In this document: positions 34,831 through 44,977 of the stretch, piece after piece
How positions within the stretch are numbered: position 1 is the stretch's first letter
How the letters are laid out: each line of letters opens with the position of its first letter
Source of the DNA: RQOF01 sp964461135
Lineage (GTDB): Bacteria > Calditrichota > Calditrichia > RBG-13-44-9
Reading direction: 5' to 3'
Assembly: GCA_964461135.1 (NCBI GenBank)
Contig: CAYWTB010000009.1
Coordinates: 35,951 to 99,950 of the forward strand
DNA: 64,000 nt
The notes under the pieces: model-generated
Database searches by the model: none
Told to the model about the DNA's origin: nothing
The model's input: only the letters and a program-made list of their open reading frames with translations
Program-made: the position numbers and the translations under genes

Positions 34831-37542
34831 ATGCCAAAAATTTACATAGACAATGTGGAATATGAAGTTCCTGGAAAGAAAAATCTTCTGGAAGCCTGCC
34901 TGTCTTTAGGATTTAATCTGCCGTATTTCTGCTGGCATCCGGCCATGGGATCGGTGGGTGCCTGCCGTCAGTGTGCAATAAAGAAGTTTAAGGATGAAAA
35001 TGATAAGCAGGGTAAAATTGTAATGGCCTGCATGGAACCGGTTGAAGAAGGCGTCAGAATTTCGCTGAAAGATCCTGAAGCCAGTGAATTCCGGGCCAAT
35101 ATTATCCAATGGCTCATGACCAATCATCCGCATGACTGTCCCATTTGCGATGAGGGCGGCCAGTGTCACCTGCAGGACATGACTGTTATGACCGGCCACA
35201 ACTACCGAACCTTTCGCTTCAAAAAGCGGACTCACAATAACCAGAACCTGGGTCCGTTTTTAAACCATGAAATGAATCGTTGCATCCAATGTTACCGCTG
35301 TGTACGTTTTTACCGCGAATATGCCGGAGGACGGGATTTTAATGTGTTCGCTGCTCATAATCATGTCTATTTCGGACGGTATGAGGACGGCACGCTTGAA
35401 AGCGAATTCAGCGGTAACCTGGTGGAAGTGTGTCCCACCGGTGTATTTACCGATAAATCACTGAAAAAACATTATACACGCAAATGGGATCTAACTCAGG
35501 CTCCCTCAATCTGCCATCATTGCGGACTGGGATGCAATATTATTCCCGGTGAACGGTACGGCTCCTTGCGGCAGGTCATTGCCCGGTACAACGGTAAAGT
35601 GAATCAGTATTTTCTCTGTGACCGGGGACGGTACGGCTATGAGTTCGTTAACAGCAAAAAAAGAATAAAATCTGCCCTGCTGAAAAAATCCGGCAATAAG
35701 TTCGAAAATGTGGAAAAAGACATTCTTCTTTCAGAACTGTCCAAATTTATGGCAAACAGGAATATGTTCGGCATTGGTTCTCCCCGCGCTACCCTGGAAG
35801 CTAATCACGCCGTGCGTACCCTGGTGGGAGAGGATAATTTTTACCAGGGCGTGTCCTCCCGACAGCAAAATCTGATGAATGACATCCTGGATGTTATTCA
35901 AAACGGACCCTGTCGCACTCCCTCACTGGCTGAAATTGAACAGACCGACGCCATCCTAATCCTGGGTGAAGATATTACCAATTCCGCACCCATGATGGAT
36001 CTGGCGGTGCGCCAGGCCTTAAGACAATCTCCCATGAGCATTGTTGAGCGGCTGAATATTCCGGAATGGCAGGATGCCGCCGTGCTGGAAGCCATACAAG
36101 ACAGAAAAAGTCCTCTATATATTGTTACGCCCCATACCACCAAGCTTGATGAACATGCGAAGGAGGTTTTCCGCTTAAATCCCGCGGATATTTCACGACT
36201 GGGATTTGCCATCGCCAATACTATCAACAGCAAGGCTCCCGCTGTCCCGGATCTGGACAAAGACATCAAATCCAGGCTGGGCGGCATTGTCAATGATCTG
36301 AAAGATGCAAAAAAACCGCTTATTATTAGCGGAACCACGCTTCAATCGGAAGCCGTCCTTCAGGCAGCAGCCAACATTGCCAGGGCTCTTCATTTCCATA
36401 ATAACCGGACAGAAATAAGTTTTGTGGTCCCGGCCTGCAACAGCATCGGTACAGCCATGATGGATGGAAAGAATATGGAAGACCTGATGGCACAGGAAAA
36501 AATTGATAAAGATGCCGTACTCATCATTTTGGAAAACGACCTTTTCCGGCAGATGGAGAAGAAGCAGGTTGAATATTTTCTTAAGAAATGGAAAACCATT
36601 ATTTGCCTGGATTATTATGAACATGATACCACTTCCATGGCTACGGTGGTCATTCCCGCAGGTGCCTTCAGCGAAACAGATGGTACCCTGGTTAACAATG
36701 AAGGCCGGGCTCAGCGGTTCTACCAGGTTTATCCGCCCATAGGAAATATTCAGGAAAGCTGGCGCTGGATAAGTGATATTATGGCCGCTACCGGACATAA
36801 AGAGACAAAAAATCTGCAGAATTTAAATGATTTCATCCGTTCGGTGGCCGAGAGTTACCCTGAATTCAGGAGTATAGTGGATATTACACCTCCTCCCGGA
36901 TTCCGGATTGCCGGGCAGAAAATTCCGCGGGAGCCGCACCGCTTCAGTGGCCGGACCGCCATGAACGCCAATATCAACGTTAGTGAGCCCAAACCGCCTC
37001 TGGATCCGGATTCCGCACTTTCCTTTACAATGGAAGGTTTCCAGGGCAAACCTCCTTCTCCCCTCATCCCCTTCTTCTGGTCGCCTGGTTGGAATTCTCA
37101 ACAGGCTATAAATAAATACCAGATTGAAGTGGGCGGACCACTGCAAGGAGGGGATCCGGGAAAGCGTCTGCTGGAAAATGGCGGTGCTTCAAACGGCTCT
37201 TATTTCAAGGATATTCCGGAACAATTCAAATCAAAAAAAGATGGATGGCTGCTGATTCCCCTTGCCCTTATTTATGGATCGGAAGAGCTGAGTTCTCTTT
37301 CCGCACCCATCCAGCAAAGAATTCCGGATCCGTTTGCAATTATGAACAACAAGGATGCCGATCAGCTCAAAATAAAAGAAGGTAAGACAATCACACTAAA
37401 TATTGATGATTCCCACTATAAATGTAAAGTTGTGATTGAAGAGCAATTCCCGCAGGGTACCATTGGACTACCGGTGAATCTTCCTGCCCTATCGGGTATT
37501 CAGTTTCCCGAATGGGCTAAAATTTCAGGAGAAAGCAAATGA
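34831..37542 (+). CDS. nuoG: NADH:quinone oxidoreductase subunit G
   Basis: Largest peripheral-arm subunit, 903 residues. N-terminal [2Fe-2S] domain (Cys34, 45, 48, 67), His/Cys [4Fe-4S] motif (NHPHDCPICDEGGQC near 98-112), a second [4Fe-4S] motif CIQCYRCVRF near 151, then a molybdopterin-oxidoreductase-like domain opening with SICHHCGLGCNI and LCDRGRYGYEF. The latter is the extra cluster N7 seen in E. coli-type enzymes. The molybdopterin fold no longer binds Mo in complex I. Starts directly after the nuoF stop; overlaps nuoH by 4 nt. Confidence 0.96.
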   Translation: MPKIYIDNVEYEVPGKKNLLEACLSLGFNLPYFCWHPAMGSVGACRQCAIKKFKDENDKQGKIVMACMEPVEEGVRISLKDPEASEFRANIIQWLMTNHPHDCPICDEGGQCHLQDMTVMTGHNYRTFRFKKRTHNNQNLGPFLNHEMNRCIQCYRCVRFYREYAGGRDFNVFAAHNHVYFGRYEDGTLESEFSGNLVEVCPTGVFTDKSLKKHYTRKWDLTQAPSICHHCGLGCNIIPGERYGSLRQVIARYNGKVNQYFLCDRGRYGYEFVNSKKRIKSALLKKSGNKFENVEKDILLSELSKFMANRNMFGIGSPRATLEANHAVRTLVGEDNFYQGVSSRQQNLMNDILDVIQNGPCRTPSLAEIEQTDAILILGEDITNSAPMMDLAVRQALRQSPMSIVERLNIPEWQDAAVLEAIQDRKSPLYIVTPHTTKLDEHAKEVFRLNPADISRLGFAIANTINSKAPAVPDLDKDIKSRLGGIVNDLKDAKKPLIISGTTLQSEAVLQAAANIARALHFHNNRTEISFVVPACNSIGTAMMDGKNMEDLMAQEKIDKDAVLIILENDLFRQMEKKQVEYFLKKWKTIICLDYYEHDTTSMATVVIPAGAFSETDGTLVNNEGRAQRFYQVYPPIGNIQESWRWISDIMAATGHKETKNLQNLNDFIRSVAESYPEFRSIVDITPPPGFRIAGQKIPREPHRFSGRTAMNANINVSEPKPPLDPDSALSFTMEGFQGKPPSPLIPFFWSPGWNSQQAINKYQIEVGGPLQGGDPGKRLLENGGASNGSYFKDIPEQFKSKKDGWLLIPLALIYGSEELSSLSAPIQQRIPDPFAIMNNKDADQLKIKEGKTITLNIDDSHYKCKVVIEEQFPQGTIGLPVNLPALSGIQFPEWAKISGESK

Positions 37543-38495
37543 GAACCCCCCTTGAAATTATTGTCATCATCGTCGGCGTAGTAATTGTAGCTCTTACCAT
37601 GGCAGCGGGAATGATATATGTGGAACGCCGGATGCTGGCAGCCTGGCAGGACCGTTACGGGCCTAACCGGGTTGGACCTTTCGGACTATTCCAGGTCTTG
37701 GCTGATATGGTGAAAATATTTTTTAAAGAGGATTGGATTGCTCCCTTTGCGGATAAATTTGTATTTATTGTCGCTCCTACCGTGATTATGATGAGTGTTC
37801 TTTTAAGCTTTGCCATCATTCCCGTTACACCCTCCATATATGTGATTGATCCGAATATCGGAATTCTCTTTTTCCTGGGCATGTCCTCATTGGGCGCTTA
37901 CAGCCTGGTACTTGCCGGGTGGTCTTCCAACAACAAATATGCTCTTCTGGGGGCCCTCAGGGGAACCGCTCAGATGATCACTTACGAGGTTTTCATGGGT
38001 CTCTCACTGATGGGTGTGATAATGATGGCCGGCTCATTCAGTTTGCGTGATATTGTGGAAGCACAGCGAGATATGTGGTTTGTGATACCCCAGTTCTTTG
38101 GTTTTCTGGTCTTCACGGTGGCAGGTATTGCTGAAAGCCATCGCTTGCCTTTTGATATTCCGGAGGCTGAGAGTGAACTGGTGGCAGGATTTCACACCGA
38201 ATATTCCGGAATGAAATTCGGTATGTTCTTCGTGGGGGAGTATCTGGGAATAACGCTGGTATCTTCCCTTATTGTTACTTTGTTTTTCGGCGGATGGCTG
38301 GGTCCGGCATTCCTTCCACCCTTTGTCTGGTTCTTTCTCAAAACCGGGGTTTTTCTCATTATGTTTGTTTTGTTGCGGGCCTCATTGCCGCGGCCCCGAT
38401 ATGATCAGCTGATGAGCTATGGCTGGAAGTTTATGCTTCCGCTGGTGCTTGTGAATATTCTGGTGACCGGTGCCATCTTGCTGGCAACGGGTTAA
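37539..38495 (+). CDS. nuoH: NADH:quinone oxidoreductase subunit H
   Basis: Membrane subunit that forms the quinone tunnel with NuoB and NuoD. 318 residues with about eight membrane segments; ERRMLAAWQDRYGPNRVGPFG near 26 (part: QDRYGPNRVGPFG), ALLGALRGTAQMITYE near 137, and AESHRLPFDIPEAESELVAG near 203 are the conserved loops. ATGA overlap with nuoG. Confidence 0.96.
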   Translation: MRTPLEIIVIIVGVVIVALTMAAGMIYVERRMLAAWQDRYGPNRVGPFGLFQVLADMVKIFFKEDWIAPFADKFVFIVAPTVIMMSVLLSFAIIPVTPSIYVIDPNIGILFFLGMSSLGAYSLVLAGWSSNNKYALLGALRGTAQMITYEVFMGLSLMGVIMMAGSFSLRDIVEAQRDMWFVIPQFFGFLVFTVAGIAESHRLPFDIPEAESELVAGFHTEYSGMKFGMFFVGEYLGITLVSSLIVTLFFGGWLGPAFLPPFVWFFLKTGVFLIMFVLLRASLPRPRYDQLMSYGWKFMLPLVLVNILVTGAILLATG

Positions 38496-38544
38496 TGGCC
38501 AAATAAACAGTAAAACCGATGAGAATAAACGATTTGAGGAATAA

Positions 38545-39060
38545 ATGATCAGTAATCTCAGAAGCATGTGGATCGCTTTTCTGCATATGTTCAGGAAAAG
38601 ATTCACCGTCCAGTATCCGGATGAGAAAATTATTCTTCCGGCACGCTGGCGGGGACGAATTGTCCTGACCCGCGATCCCGATGGTCAAGAACGCTGTGTG
38701 GCCTGTTATCTCTGCTCGGTGGCCTGCCCGGTTGACTGCATTGCCCTGCAGGCTACGGAGGATGAAGGTGGCCGGCGTTATCCGGAATTCTTCAGGATTA
38801 ATTTTTCCCGCTGCATTTTCTGCGGATTTTGTGAGGATGCCTGCCCCACATATTCTATACAACTTATTCCCGATTTTGAAATGGCTGAATATGACCGGCA
38901 GAATCTGGTCTATGAAAAAGAAGATCTTCTGGTGGACAGCCAGGGGAAATATCCCGGATATAATTTTTATAAAGAGGCCGGTCTGGCCATCAAGGGCAAG
39001 AGCAAAGGCGAGGGGGAAAACGAGGAACCGCCGGTGGATGTGCGGGAGCTGTTACCCTGA
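38545..39060 (+). CDS. nuoI: NADH:quinone oxidoreductase subunit I (clusters N6a/N6b)
   Basis: Ferredoxin-like subunit with two [4Fe-4S] clusters on the electron path to N2. 171 residues; CVACYLCSVACPVDCIAL near 52 and CIFCGFCEDACPTYSIQL near 92 give both clusters. GAGGAA precedes the ATG at 38545. Confidence 0.96.
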   Translation: MISNLRSMWIAFLHMFRKRFTVQYPDEKIILPARWRGRIVLTRDPDGQERCVACYLCSVACPVDCIALQATEDEGGRRYPEFFRINFSRCIFCGFCEDACPTYSIQLIPDFEMAEYDRQNLVYEKEDLLVDSQGKYPGYNFYKEAGLAIKGKSKGEGENEEPPVDVRELLP

Positions 39061-39086
39061 AATGTTAGTAAGCTAAGGAACGACAT

Positions 39087-39617
39087 ATGACAGTTATATT
39101 TTACATTGCTGCTTTTGTGGCCATTACTTCCACGGTAATGGTTATTACCCGGTCAAATGCCGTCCATGCACTGCTATACCTGGTTGTGTCCCTGCTGGCG
39201 GTAAGCATAATCTTTTTTACCGTCGGAGCACCTTTTGTCGGTATTCTGGAAATCATAATTTATGCAGGGGCCATCATGGTTCTTTTCATTTTTGTGATCA
39301 TGATGCTGAACCTGGGTGAGGACGCAACCAAACAGGAAAAACAGTGGATGAATGGCAAAATGTGGATTGGTCCCGGTATCCTGACCATAATTCTGTTGCT
39401 GGAATTTATCTATATCTTTTTTGCAGGAATTCATAAGAATCTTTCCGGAACCACCGTTACCCCCCGCCAGGTGGGGTTATCCCTTTTCAGTTCTTATTTA
39501 CTGGGAGTCGAGCTGGCGGCATTTCTCCTGCTGGCAGGTATTGTGGGTGCCTATCATCTGGGCCATCGCCCCAAGAAAGTTGTACATCGTTTTTTAGAAG
39601 AAAGGACTTCAGAATGA
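39087..39617 (+). CDS. nuoJ: NADH:quinone oxidoreductase subunit J
   Basis: Hydrophobic membrane-arm subunit, 176 residues with five predicted membrane segments; SNAVHALLYLVVSLLAVSII near 23 and EIIIYAGAIMVLFIFVIMML near 54 are the family hallmarks. AAGGAA lies upstream; overlaps nuoK by 4 nt. Confidence 0.94.
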   Translation: MTVIFYIAAFVAITSTVMVITRSNAVHALLYLVVSLLAVSIIFFTVGAPFVGILEIIIYAGAIMVLFIFVIMMLNLGEDATKQEKQWMNGKMWIGPGILTIILLLEFIYIFFAGIHKNLSGTTVTPRQVGLSLFSSYLLGVELAAFLLLAGIVGAYHLGHRPKKVVHRFLEERTSE

Positions 39618-39922
39618 CCACCACGCCCATTGAAATCGGGCTTCTCCTGGCCGGAATTTTATTCTCCCTGGGTCTCATCGGCGTTCTGGTGCGAAAAAAT
39701 ATTATTTTTATACTTATGTCCATCGAAATCATGTTGAATGCGGCCGGACTGGCATTTATCTTAGCCGGTGCCCGCTGGGCTCAGGCTGACGGGCAGGTAA
39801 TGTTTCTTTTTATTCTCACCATGGCAGCGGCGGAAGTCTCGGTAGGCCTGGCCATTATTCTTCAATTCTATCATCTCTTTAAAACACTTAACGCCGATGC
39901 GGCCAGTAAGATGAGAGGATAA
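39614..39922 (+). CDS. nuoK: NADH:quinone oxidoreductase subunit K
   Basis: MrpC-like proton-channel subunit, 102 residues, three membrane segments. The two essential membrane glutamates are present in MSIEIMLNAAGLAF near 36 and TMAAAEVSVGLAIIL near 72. ATGA overlap with nuoJ. Confidence 0.96.
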   Translation: MTTTPIEIGLLLAGILFSLGLIGVLVRKNIIFILMSIEIMLNAAGLAFILAGARWAQADGQVMFLFILTMAAAEVSVGLAIILQFYHLFKTLNADAASKMRG

Positions 39923-39924
39923 CC

Positions 39925-41817
39925 ATGTTTGACTATCTCTGGATTGTACCTTTCCTTCCCATGCTCGGTTTTATAATACTGGCAGTGTTCGGAGGACGAA
40001 TCTCTCGCAGCCTTGTCGCCCTGGTGGGTGTCGGTTCGGTGGGATTATCCGCCCTTTTGGTGATCATTATCGGCCTGCAGTTTCTGATCGATCCTCCTGC
40101 CGGCTATGCCTTTACCCAGGTGGTCTGGCAATGGATAAATGTAGGTCAGTTAACGCCAGCCATTGCATTCCGTCTGGACGCCCTTTCCCTGGTATTCTGT
40201 TTCGTGGTAACCTTCGTGGGATTTCTCATTCATCTGTATTCTTCAGAATTCATGGAAGAAGACGATGGGTATTCTCGCTTTTTCGCCTATATGAACCTTT
40301 TTGTCAGTTCCATGCTTATGCTGGTACTGGCAGATAATCTGCTTTTACTTTATCTCGGCTGGGAAGGTGTGGGGCTCTGCAGTTACCTTCTAATCGGTTT
40401 CTGGTATAAAGATCCCGAAAACGGTTATGCCGCCCGTAAAGCATTTGTGGTCACCCGGGTGGGCGATACCGCCATGGCCATCGGACTGTTTTTGCTGTTC
40501 ACAAGCTTCGGAACATTGAATATCCAGCAACTTATGGACTCAGCTTCACAGAACTGGGCAGTGGGATCTTCACTGGCCATTTTTGCAGCAGTCCTGCTGC
40601 TGGGAGGCGCGGTGGGGAAATCAGCACAACTGCCGCTGCAAACCTGGTTACCGGATGCCATGGCAGGTCCTTCACCGGTAAGTGCTCTTATACATGCAGC
40701 CACGATGGTCACAGCCGGCGTCTATTTGATTGCCCGTACTCACGTTATTTTCGAACTTGCTCCTCCCATCCAGCTGGTTGTGGCTATTATCGGTGCTCTT
40801 ACCCTGCTCATTTCCGGGTTCAGTGCCATCACCCAGGTAGACATAAAACGCGTCCTGGCATATTCAACTATCAGTCAAATCGGATATATGTTTCTGGCAC
40901 TGGGGGTGGGAGCATGGTCTGCAGGCGTATTCCATTTTATGACCCATGCCTTCTTCAAGGCCCTGCTCTTCCTGGGTGCGGGAGTAATTATTATCAGCCT
41001 GCATCATGAACATAATATGTTCAAAATGGGTGGGCTGCGAAAGCAACTTCCGGTGACTTTCTGGACATTCCTGATCGCTTCCGGTTCCCTGGCTGCTTTT
41101 CCGCTGGTTACTGCCGGTTTCTACAGTAAGGATATGATTATCTGGTACGCTTGGTCCGGCGAGAAGGGTAACGTACTGTTGTGGCTGGCGGGAGTCTTTG
41201 GCGCTTTTATTACTGGCATCTATACCTTCCGGATGGTTTTTGTGACCTTTTTCGGAGAAGCCAAAATGAAGGTGGACCGCAAGCCCGGCAGGCGATTGCT
41301 CATTCCCCTGATGGTCCTGGCTTTTCTTTCAGTTTTTGCGGGCGTCATCGAGTTGCCGGATACTATGGGACATCTGAAACTTTTTTCGGGCTTTCTCCAC
41401 AGTATCCTCCCTCCGGTGGAATCACTTCATGAATCCGCTGGAACAGAATTAATATTCCAGATAATAACAGCCGTACTGGCCCTCAGTGGAATTTTCCTGG
41501 CCTATTTTTTCTATATGAAAAAATTCCGTACCGTCGAGGACATAACCAGGGGTGGACTGGCAGCCATGCTGCGGAAATACTGGTTTGCCGGCTGGGGATT
41601 CGACTGGCTGTATGACCATATATTTGTTTTTCCCATAGTATGGTTCTCTCAGATTAACAAAAACGATTTTATCGACCTGTTCTATAACGGCATTGCCGGC
41701 CTTAACCGTTATTTCCACCGCGAGCTGAAAAGAACCCAGAGCGGTCAACTTCGCTGGTATGCCATGGGTATTCTCATAGGTGCGTTGATCACTATAACTA
41801 TCGTGGTATTCATATGA
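39925..41817 (+). CDS. nuoL: NADH:quinone oxidoreductase subunit L
   Basis: Distal antiporter-like proton pump with the long lateral helix. 630 residues; LGWEGVGLCSYLLIGFWYKD near 138, QLPLQTWLPDAMAGPSPVSA near 232 with the channel lysines, HAATMVTAGVYLIART, and ISQIGYMFLALG. The C-terminal GWGFDWLYDHIF region and final membrane segment anchor the lateral helix. GAGGATAACC precedes the ATG. Confidence 0.96.
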   Translation: MFDYLWIVPFLPMLGFIILAVFGGRISRSLVALVGVGSVGLSALLVIIIGLQFLIDPPAGYAFTQVVWQWINVGQLTPAIAFRLDALSLVFCFVVTFVGFLIHLYSSEFMEEDDGYSRFFAYMNLFVSSMLMLVLADNLLLLYLGWEGVGLCSYLLIGFWYKDPENGYAARKAFVVTRVGDTAMAIGLFLLFTSFGTLNIQQLMDSASQNWAVGSSLAIFAAVLLLGGAVGKSAQLPLQTWLPDAMAGPSPVSALIHAATMVTAGVYLIARTHVIFELAPPIQLVVAIIGALTLLISGFSAITQVDIKRVLAYSTISQIGYMFLALGVGAWSAGVFHFMTHAFFKALLFLGAGVIIISLHHEHNMFKMGGLRKQLPVTFWTFLIASGSLAAFPLVTAGFYSKDMIIWYAWSGEKGNVLLWLAGVFGAFITGIYTFRMVFVTFFGEAKMKVDRKPGRRLLIPLMVLAFLSVFAGVIELPDTMGHLKLFSGFLHSILPPVESLHESAGTELIFQIITAVLALSGIFLAYFFYMKKFRTVEDITRGGLAAMLRKYWFAGWGFDWLYDHIFVFPIVWFSQINKNDFIDLFYNGIAGLNRYFHRELKRTQSGQLRWYAMGILIGALITITIVVFI

Positions 41818-43529
41818 TACTAATCTGGATAATTGCATTGCTGATGCTGGGCGGAATTCTGGCCATGTTCAGCGATCGGGGAAGCAAAAATGCACCCCGC
41901 TGGATATCGGCTTTCGTTATCGGTATTGCCTTCGTAATGATTTTATCGGTGTGGATATCAAATTATGATAGCTTAAGTATAACCAAACAGCATCATTGGT
42001 TGCTTAATTTGAAATGGAATTGGATCCCCCAGCTGGGAATCCAGTTTCATCTGGCACTGGATGGTCTTAGTCTGCTGCTGGTCATGCTGACCCTGTTCCT
42101 GGCGTTTCTGTCCGTACTGGTTTCATGGACCGAGATTCAGGAGCGTGTAGGATTTTTCCATTTCAATCTGCTGTTTATAATAACCGGAATTATCGGCGTA
42201 TTTACCGCACTGGACCTTTTTCTGTTCTACTTTTTCTGGGAGCTCATGCTTGTTCCCATGTATTTTCTGATCGGGATCTGGGGCCATGAAAACCGCATAT
42301 ATGCCTCCTACAAGTTTTTTCTGTTCACCCAGCTTAGCGGTCTTCTGATGCTTCTGGGCATTCTGGCTCTGTATTTCATTCACGGGCAGTCCACCGGTAC
42401 GTACACCTTTGAATATATGGATTTACTGGGCACCGCTATGTCACCCGCGGCCGCCCGCTGGATCATGTACGGTTTTTTGATCGCCTTTCTGGTAAAATTA
42501 CCGGCTGTACCTGTCCATAACTGGCTTCCTGATGCCCATACCCAGGCTCCTACTGCGGGCAGTGTAATTCTGGCTGGTTTGTTACTGAAGACCGGTGCAT
42601 ATGGTATACTTCGCTTTGTTATTCCCCTATTTCCCCACGCAGCCATGGAGTTTGCACCCGTTGCCTATCTTCTGGGAGTGATAAGTATTTTATACGGTGC
42701 CAAACTGGCCTACTCCCAGACGGATTTTAAACGACTGGTGGCCTATACCAGTGTAAGCCATATGGGTTTTGTACTGATCGGCGCTTTTGCATTTACCGAA
42801 CTCGCTTTGCAGGGAGTGGTCATTCAGATGATTTCCCACGGTTTAAGTACCGGGGCGTTATTTATTCTGGTGGGGTTACTGCAGGAAAGAATTCATTCCC
42901 GGGATATGAATATCATGGGAGGGCTGTGGGAAAGCGTACCGCGCATGGGTGCCATGGGACTTATCTTTGCCATGGCTTCCCTGGGATTACCCGGTTTCGG
43001 TAATTTTGTGGCTGAGTTTCTAATTCTGGTGGGTCTGTTTAAAACCACGGTCTTTTGGGCTGTCCTTGCTACCCTGGGTCTGGTGGCATCCACTATTTAT
43101 TCTCTCCGGATTGTGCAGCGGGTCTTCCATGGAAAACAGGAAAAGGAATGGAAAATCGAGGATTTTAATGTGCGGGAAATGTTCGTAATGGGCTCGCTGG
43201 TAGTTACTCTGGTGTGGGTGGGCATATATCCCCGACCGGTGCTTCTTACCTCCCGGTCCACCACCCAGAAAATCCAGCAATATTCACAACCGCTAAAAAC
43301 TCCTGTAATGCAAAATTATAATTCACTTAACTTGCCGGTACCATCACAAAAAGAGAATATATTTACCATGGGGAATGAACGGGTACCCCATTTCCGGATT
43401 GAGGAAAAAAACAGAAAACATTTAAGAATATTCCATCGTCCGCTGAAAACGACCGGGATGGGATTTTCCTTTCAGCCCAGATGTTTAAAAAATTCCTCAA
43501 TCGGACAAATTCGAGGAGAAACATCTTGA
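41814..43529 (+). CDS. nuoM: NADH:quinone oxidoreductase subunit M with hydrophilic C-terminal extension
   Basis: Central antiporter-like proton pump. 571 residues; FFWELMLVPMYFLIGIWGHE near 141, KLPAVPVHNWLPDAHTQAPT near 228, SVSHMGFVLIGAFA. The membrane core ends near VGIYPRPVLLTSRST (about 470-485). After this come some 85 hydrophilic residues rich in Gln, Asn, Lys and Arg, longer than the tail of E. coli NuoM and unlike it. The tail carries the GAGGAG ribosome binding site of nuoN near its end. Confidence 0.94.
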   Translation: MILIWIIALLMLGGILAMFSDRGSKNAPRWISAFVIGIAFVMILSVWISNYDSLSITKQHHWLLNLKWNWIPQLGIQFHLALDGLSLLLVMLTLFLAFLSVLVSWTEIQERVGFFHFNLLFIITGIIGVFTALDLFLFYFFWELMLVPMYFLIGIWGHENRIYASYKFFLFTQLSGLLMLLGILALYFIHGQSTGTYTFEYMDLLGTAMSPAAARWIMYGFLIAFLVKLPAVPVHNWLPDAHTQAPTAGSVILAGLLLKTGAYGILRFVIPLFPHAAMEFAPVAYLLGVISILYGAKLAYSQTDFKRLVAYTSVSHMGFVLIGAFAFTELALQGVVIQMISHGLSTGALFILVGLLQERIHSRDMNIMGGLWESVPRMGAMGLIFAMASLGLPGFGNFVAEFLILVGLFKTTVFWAVLATLGLVASTIYSLRIVQRVFHGKQEKEWKIEDFNVREMFVMGSLVVTLVWVGIYPRPVLLTSRSTTQKIQQYSQPLKTPVMQNYNSLNLPVPSQKENIFTMGNERVPHFRIEEKNRKHLRIFHRPLKTTGMGFSFQPRCLKNSSIGQIRGETS

Positions 43530-44977
43530 CTGGCTCAGATATAATCACTCTGCTTCCACTCATTATTTTAGCCGGCGGCACCATCGTCGTTATGCTGGCA
43601 ATTGCCGTTAAAAGGAACCATGCTCTGAGTGCTGTCCTTTCCCTGATAACGCTTGGCGCCTCCTTCATAGCACTGTTGCAATCTTTTCCGGGCTTGCCTT
43701 ACCATATTGGCGTAATGGCGATCTGGGACAATTATGCCATATTTTACATTGGTCTCATTCTGGTATCCTCTTTTGTGGTAATAGCTTATTCCTTCGGATA
43801 CTTAGCTAAAAACCATGACCGGCCCGAGGAATACTACATTTTGGTTTTGCTGGCAACCCTGGGTACCTCGGTGCTGGTGATCAGCAACCATTTCATTACC
43901 CTTTTTCTGGGTCTGGAAATATTGAGCGTTTCACTCTATACGCTCATTTCCTACACAAAAGACCAGTTGAGGTGCATTGAAGCCGGGTTGAAATATCTTA
44001 TACTGGCAGCACTCTCTTCCGCTTTCCTTCTTTTCGGGATCGCCCTGATTTACGCACAAACCGGCACCATGAATTTCCGGGAAATTGGTTACATGGCAGG
44101 AAAATTCAGCTGGGATGATATCATCATGCTGGCAGGAATATCCACAGTTATTGTGGGCTTTGGTTTTAAACTCGCTGTGGTGCCTTTCCACATGTGGACT
44201 CCAGATGTTTATGAAGGAGCCCCCGCACCGGTGGCCGGGTTTATTGCCACTATTTCCAAGGGTGCGATGTTTGCCTTGTTATTCCGCCTCTTTCTGGCAA
44301 CGAATGCACATGCCAGCTCATCCATAATGGCGATTTTTGCGGTCATTGCCATAGCTTCGATGTTTGTCGGAAATATTCTGGCCTTATTACAGAACAATGT
44401 CAAAAGAATTCTGGCCTATTCTTCCATTGCCCACCTGGGCTACCTGCTGGTCGCATTTATTGCAGGCAAAGACTATGGGATTCAGGCAGCATCTTTCTAC
44501 CTGGTGGCTTACTTCATTACAACTCTGGGAGCTTTTGGAGTGATTACCGTGCTCACGGAAGAGAAACGCGAACCTGATATGATAGAGGATTATGAGGGTT
44601 TGTTCTGGCGCAGGCCCTGGATTTCCCTGATCCTGGCGGCCATGCTTTTCTCCCTGGCAGGGATACCATTGACGGCAGGTTTTATCGGTAAATTTTATGT
44701 GGTTACCGCAGGAGTGCAATCTACCTTATGGCTGCTGGTGATTATTCTGGTGGTGAACAGTACCATCGGTCTGTTCTACTATCTCAGAATTATTGTTGCC
44801 ATGTTCTCCAAAGAAACAGCCGGAGAAAAAGGCGGTCCGGCATACCTCCCCCTGGGTGGCAGTATTGTGCTGGCTGTTTTACTGATACTGCTCATATGGT
44901 TCGGCATATTCCCTTCGGATATCATGATTATTATTCAGAAACTGGTGACCGGCCTGGGCTATGCTTCTCTGATGTAA
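43526..44977 (+). CDS. nuoN: NADH:quinone oxidoreductase subunit N
   Basis: Proximal antiporter-like proton pump, 483 residues, about 14 membrane segments; LGLEILSVSLYTLISYTKDQ near 132, KLAVVPFHMWTPDVYEGAPA near 215, SSIAHLGYLLVAF and SLAGIPLTAGFIGKFYV near 380. The start chosen is TTG 43526, which overlaps the nuoM stop (TTGA) and has GAGGAG at 43513-43518 with 7-nt spacing. The frame is open to an ATG at 43481, but that would add a basic stretch foreign to the family. Confidence 0.93.
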   Translation: MTGSDIITLLPLIILAGGTIVVMLAIAVKRNHALSAVLSLITLGASFIALLQSFPGLPYHIGVMAIWDNYAIFYIGLILVSSFVVIAYSFGYLAKNHDRPEEYYILVLLATLGTSVLVISNHFITLFLGLEILSVSLYTLISYTKDQLRCIEAGLKYLILAALSSAFLLFGIALIYAQTGTMNFREIGYMAGKFSWDDIIMLAGISTVIVGFGFKLAVVPFHMWTPDVYEGAPAPVAGFIATISKGAMFALLFRLFLATNAHASSSIMAIFAVIAIASMFVGNILALLQNNVKRILAYSSIAHLGYLLVAFIAGKDYGIQAASFYLVAYFITTLGAFGVITVLTEEKREPDMIEDYEGLFWRRPWISLILAAMLFSLAGIPLTAGFIGKFYVVTAGVQSTLWLLVIILVVNSTIGLFYYLRIIVAMFSKETAGEKGGPAYLPLGGSIVLAVLLILLIWFGIFPSDIMIIIQKLVTGLGYASLM

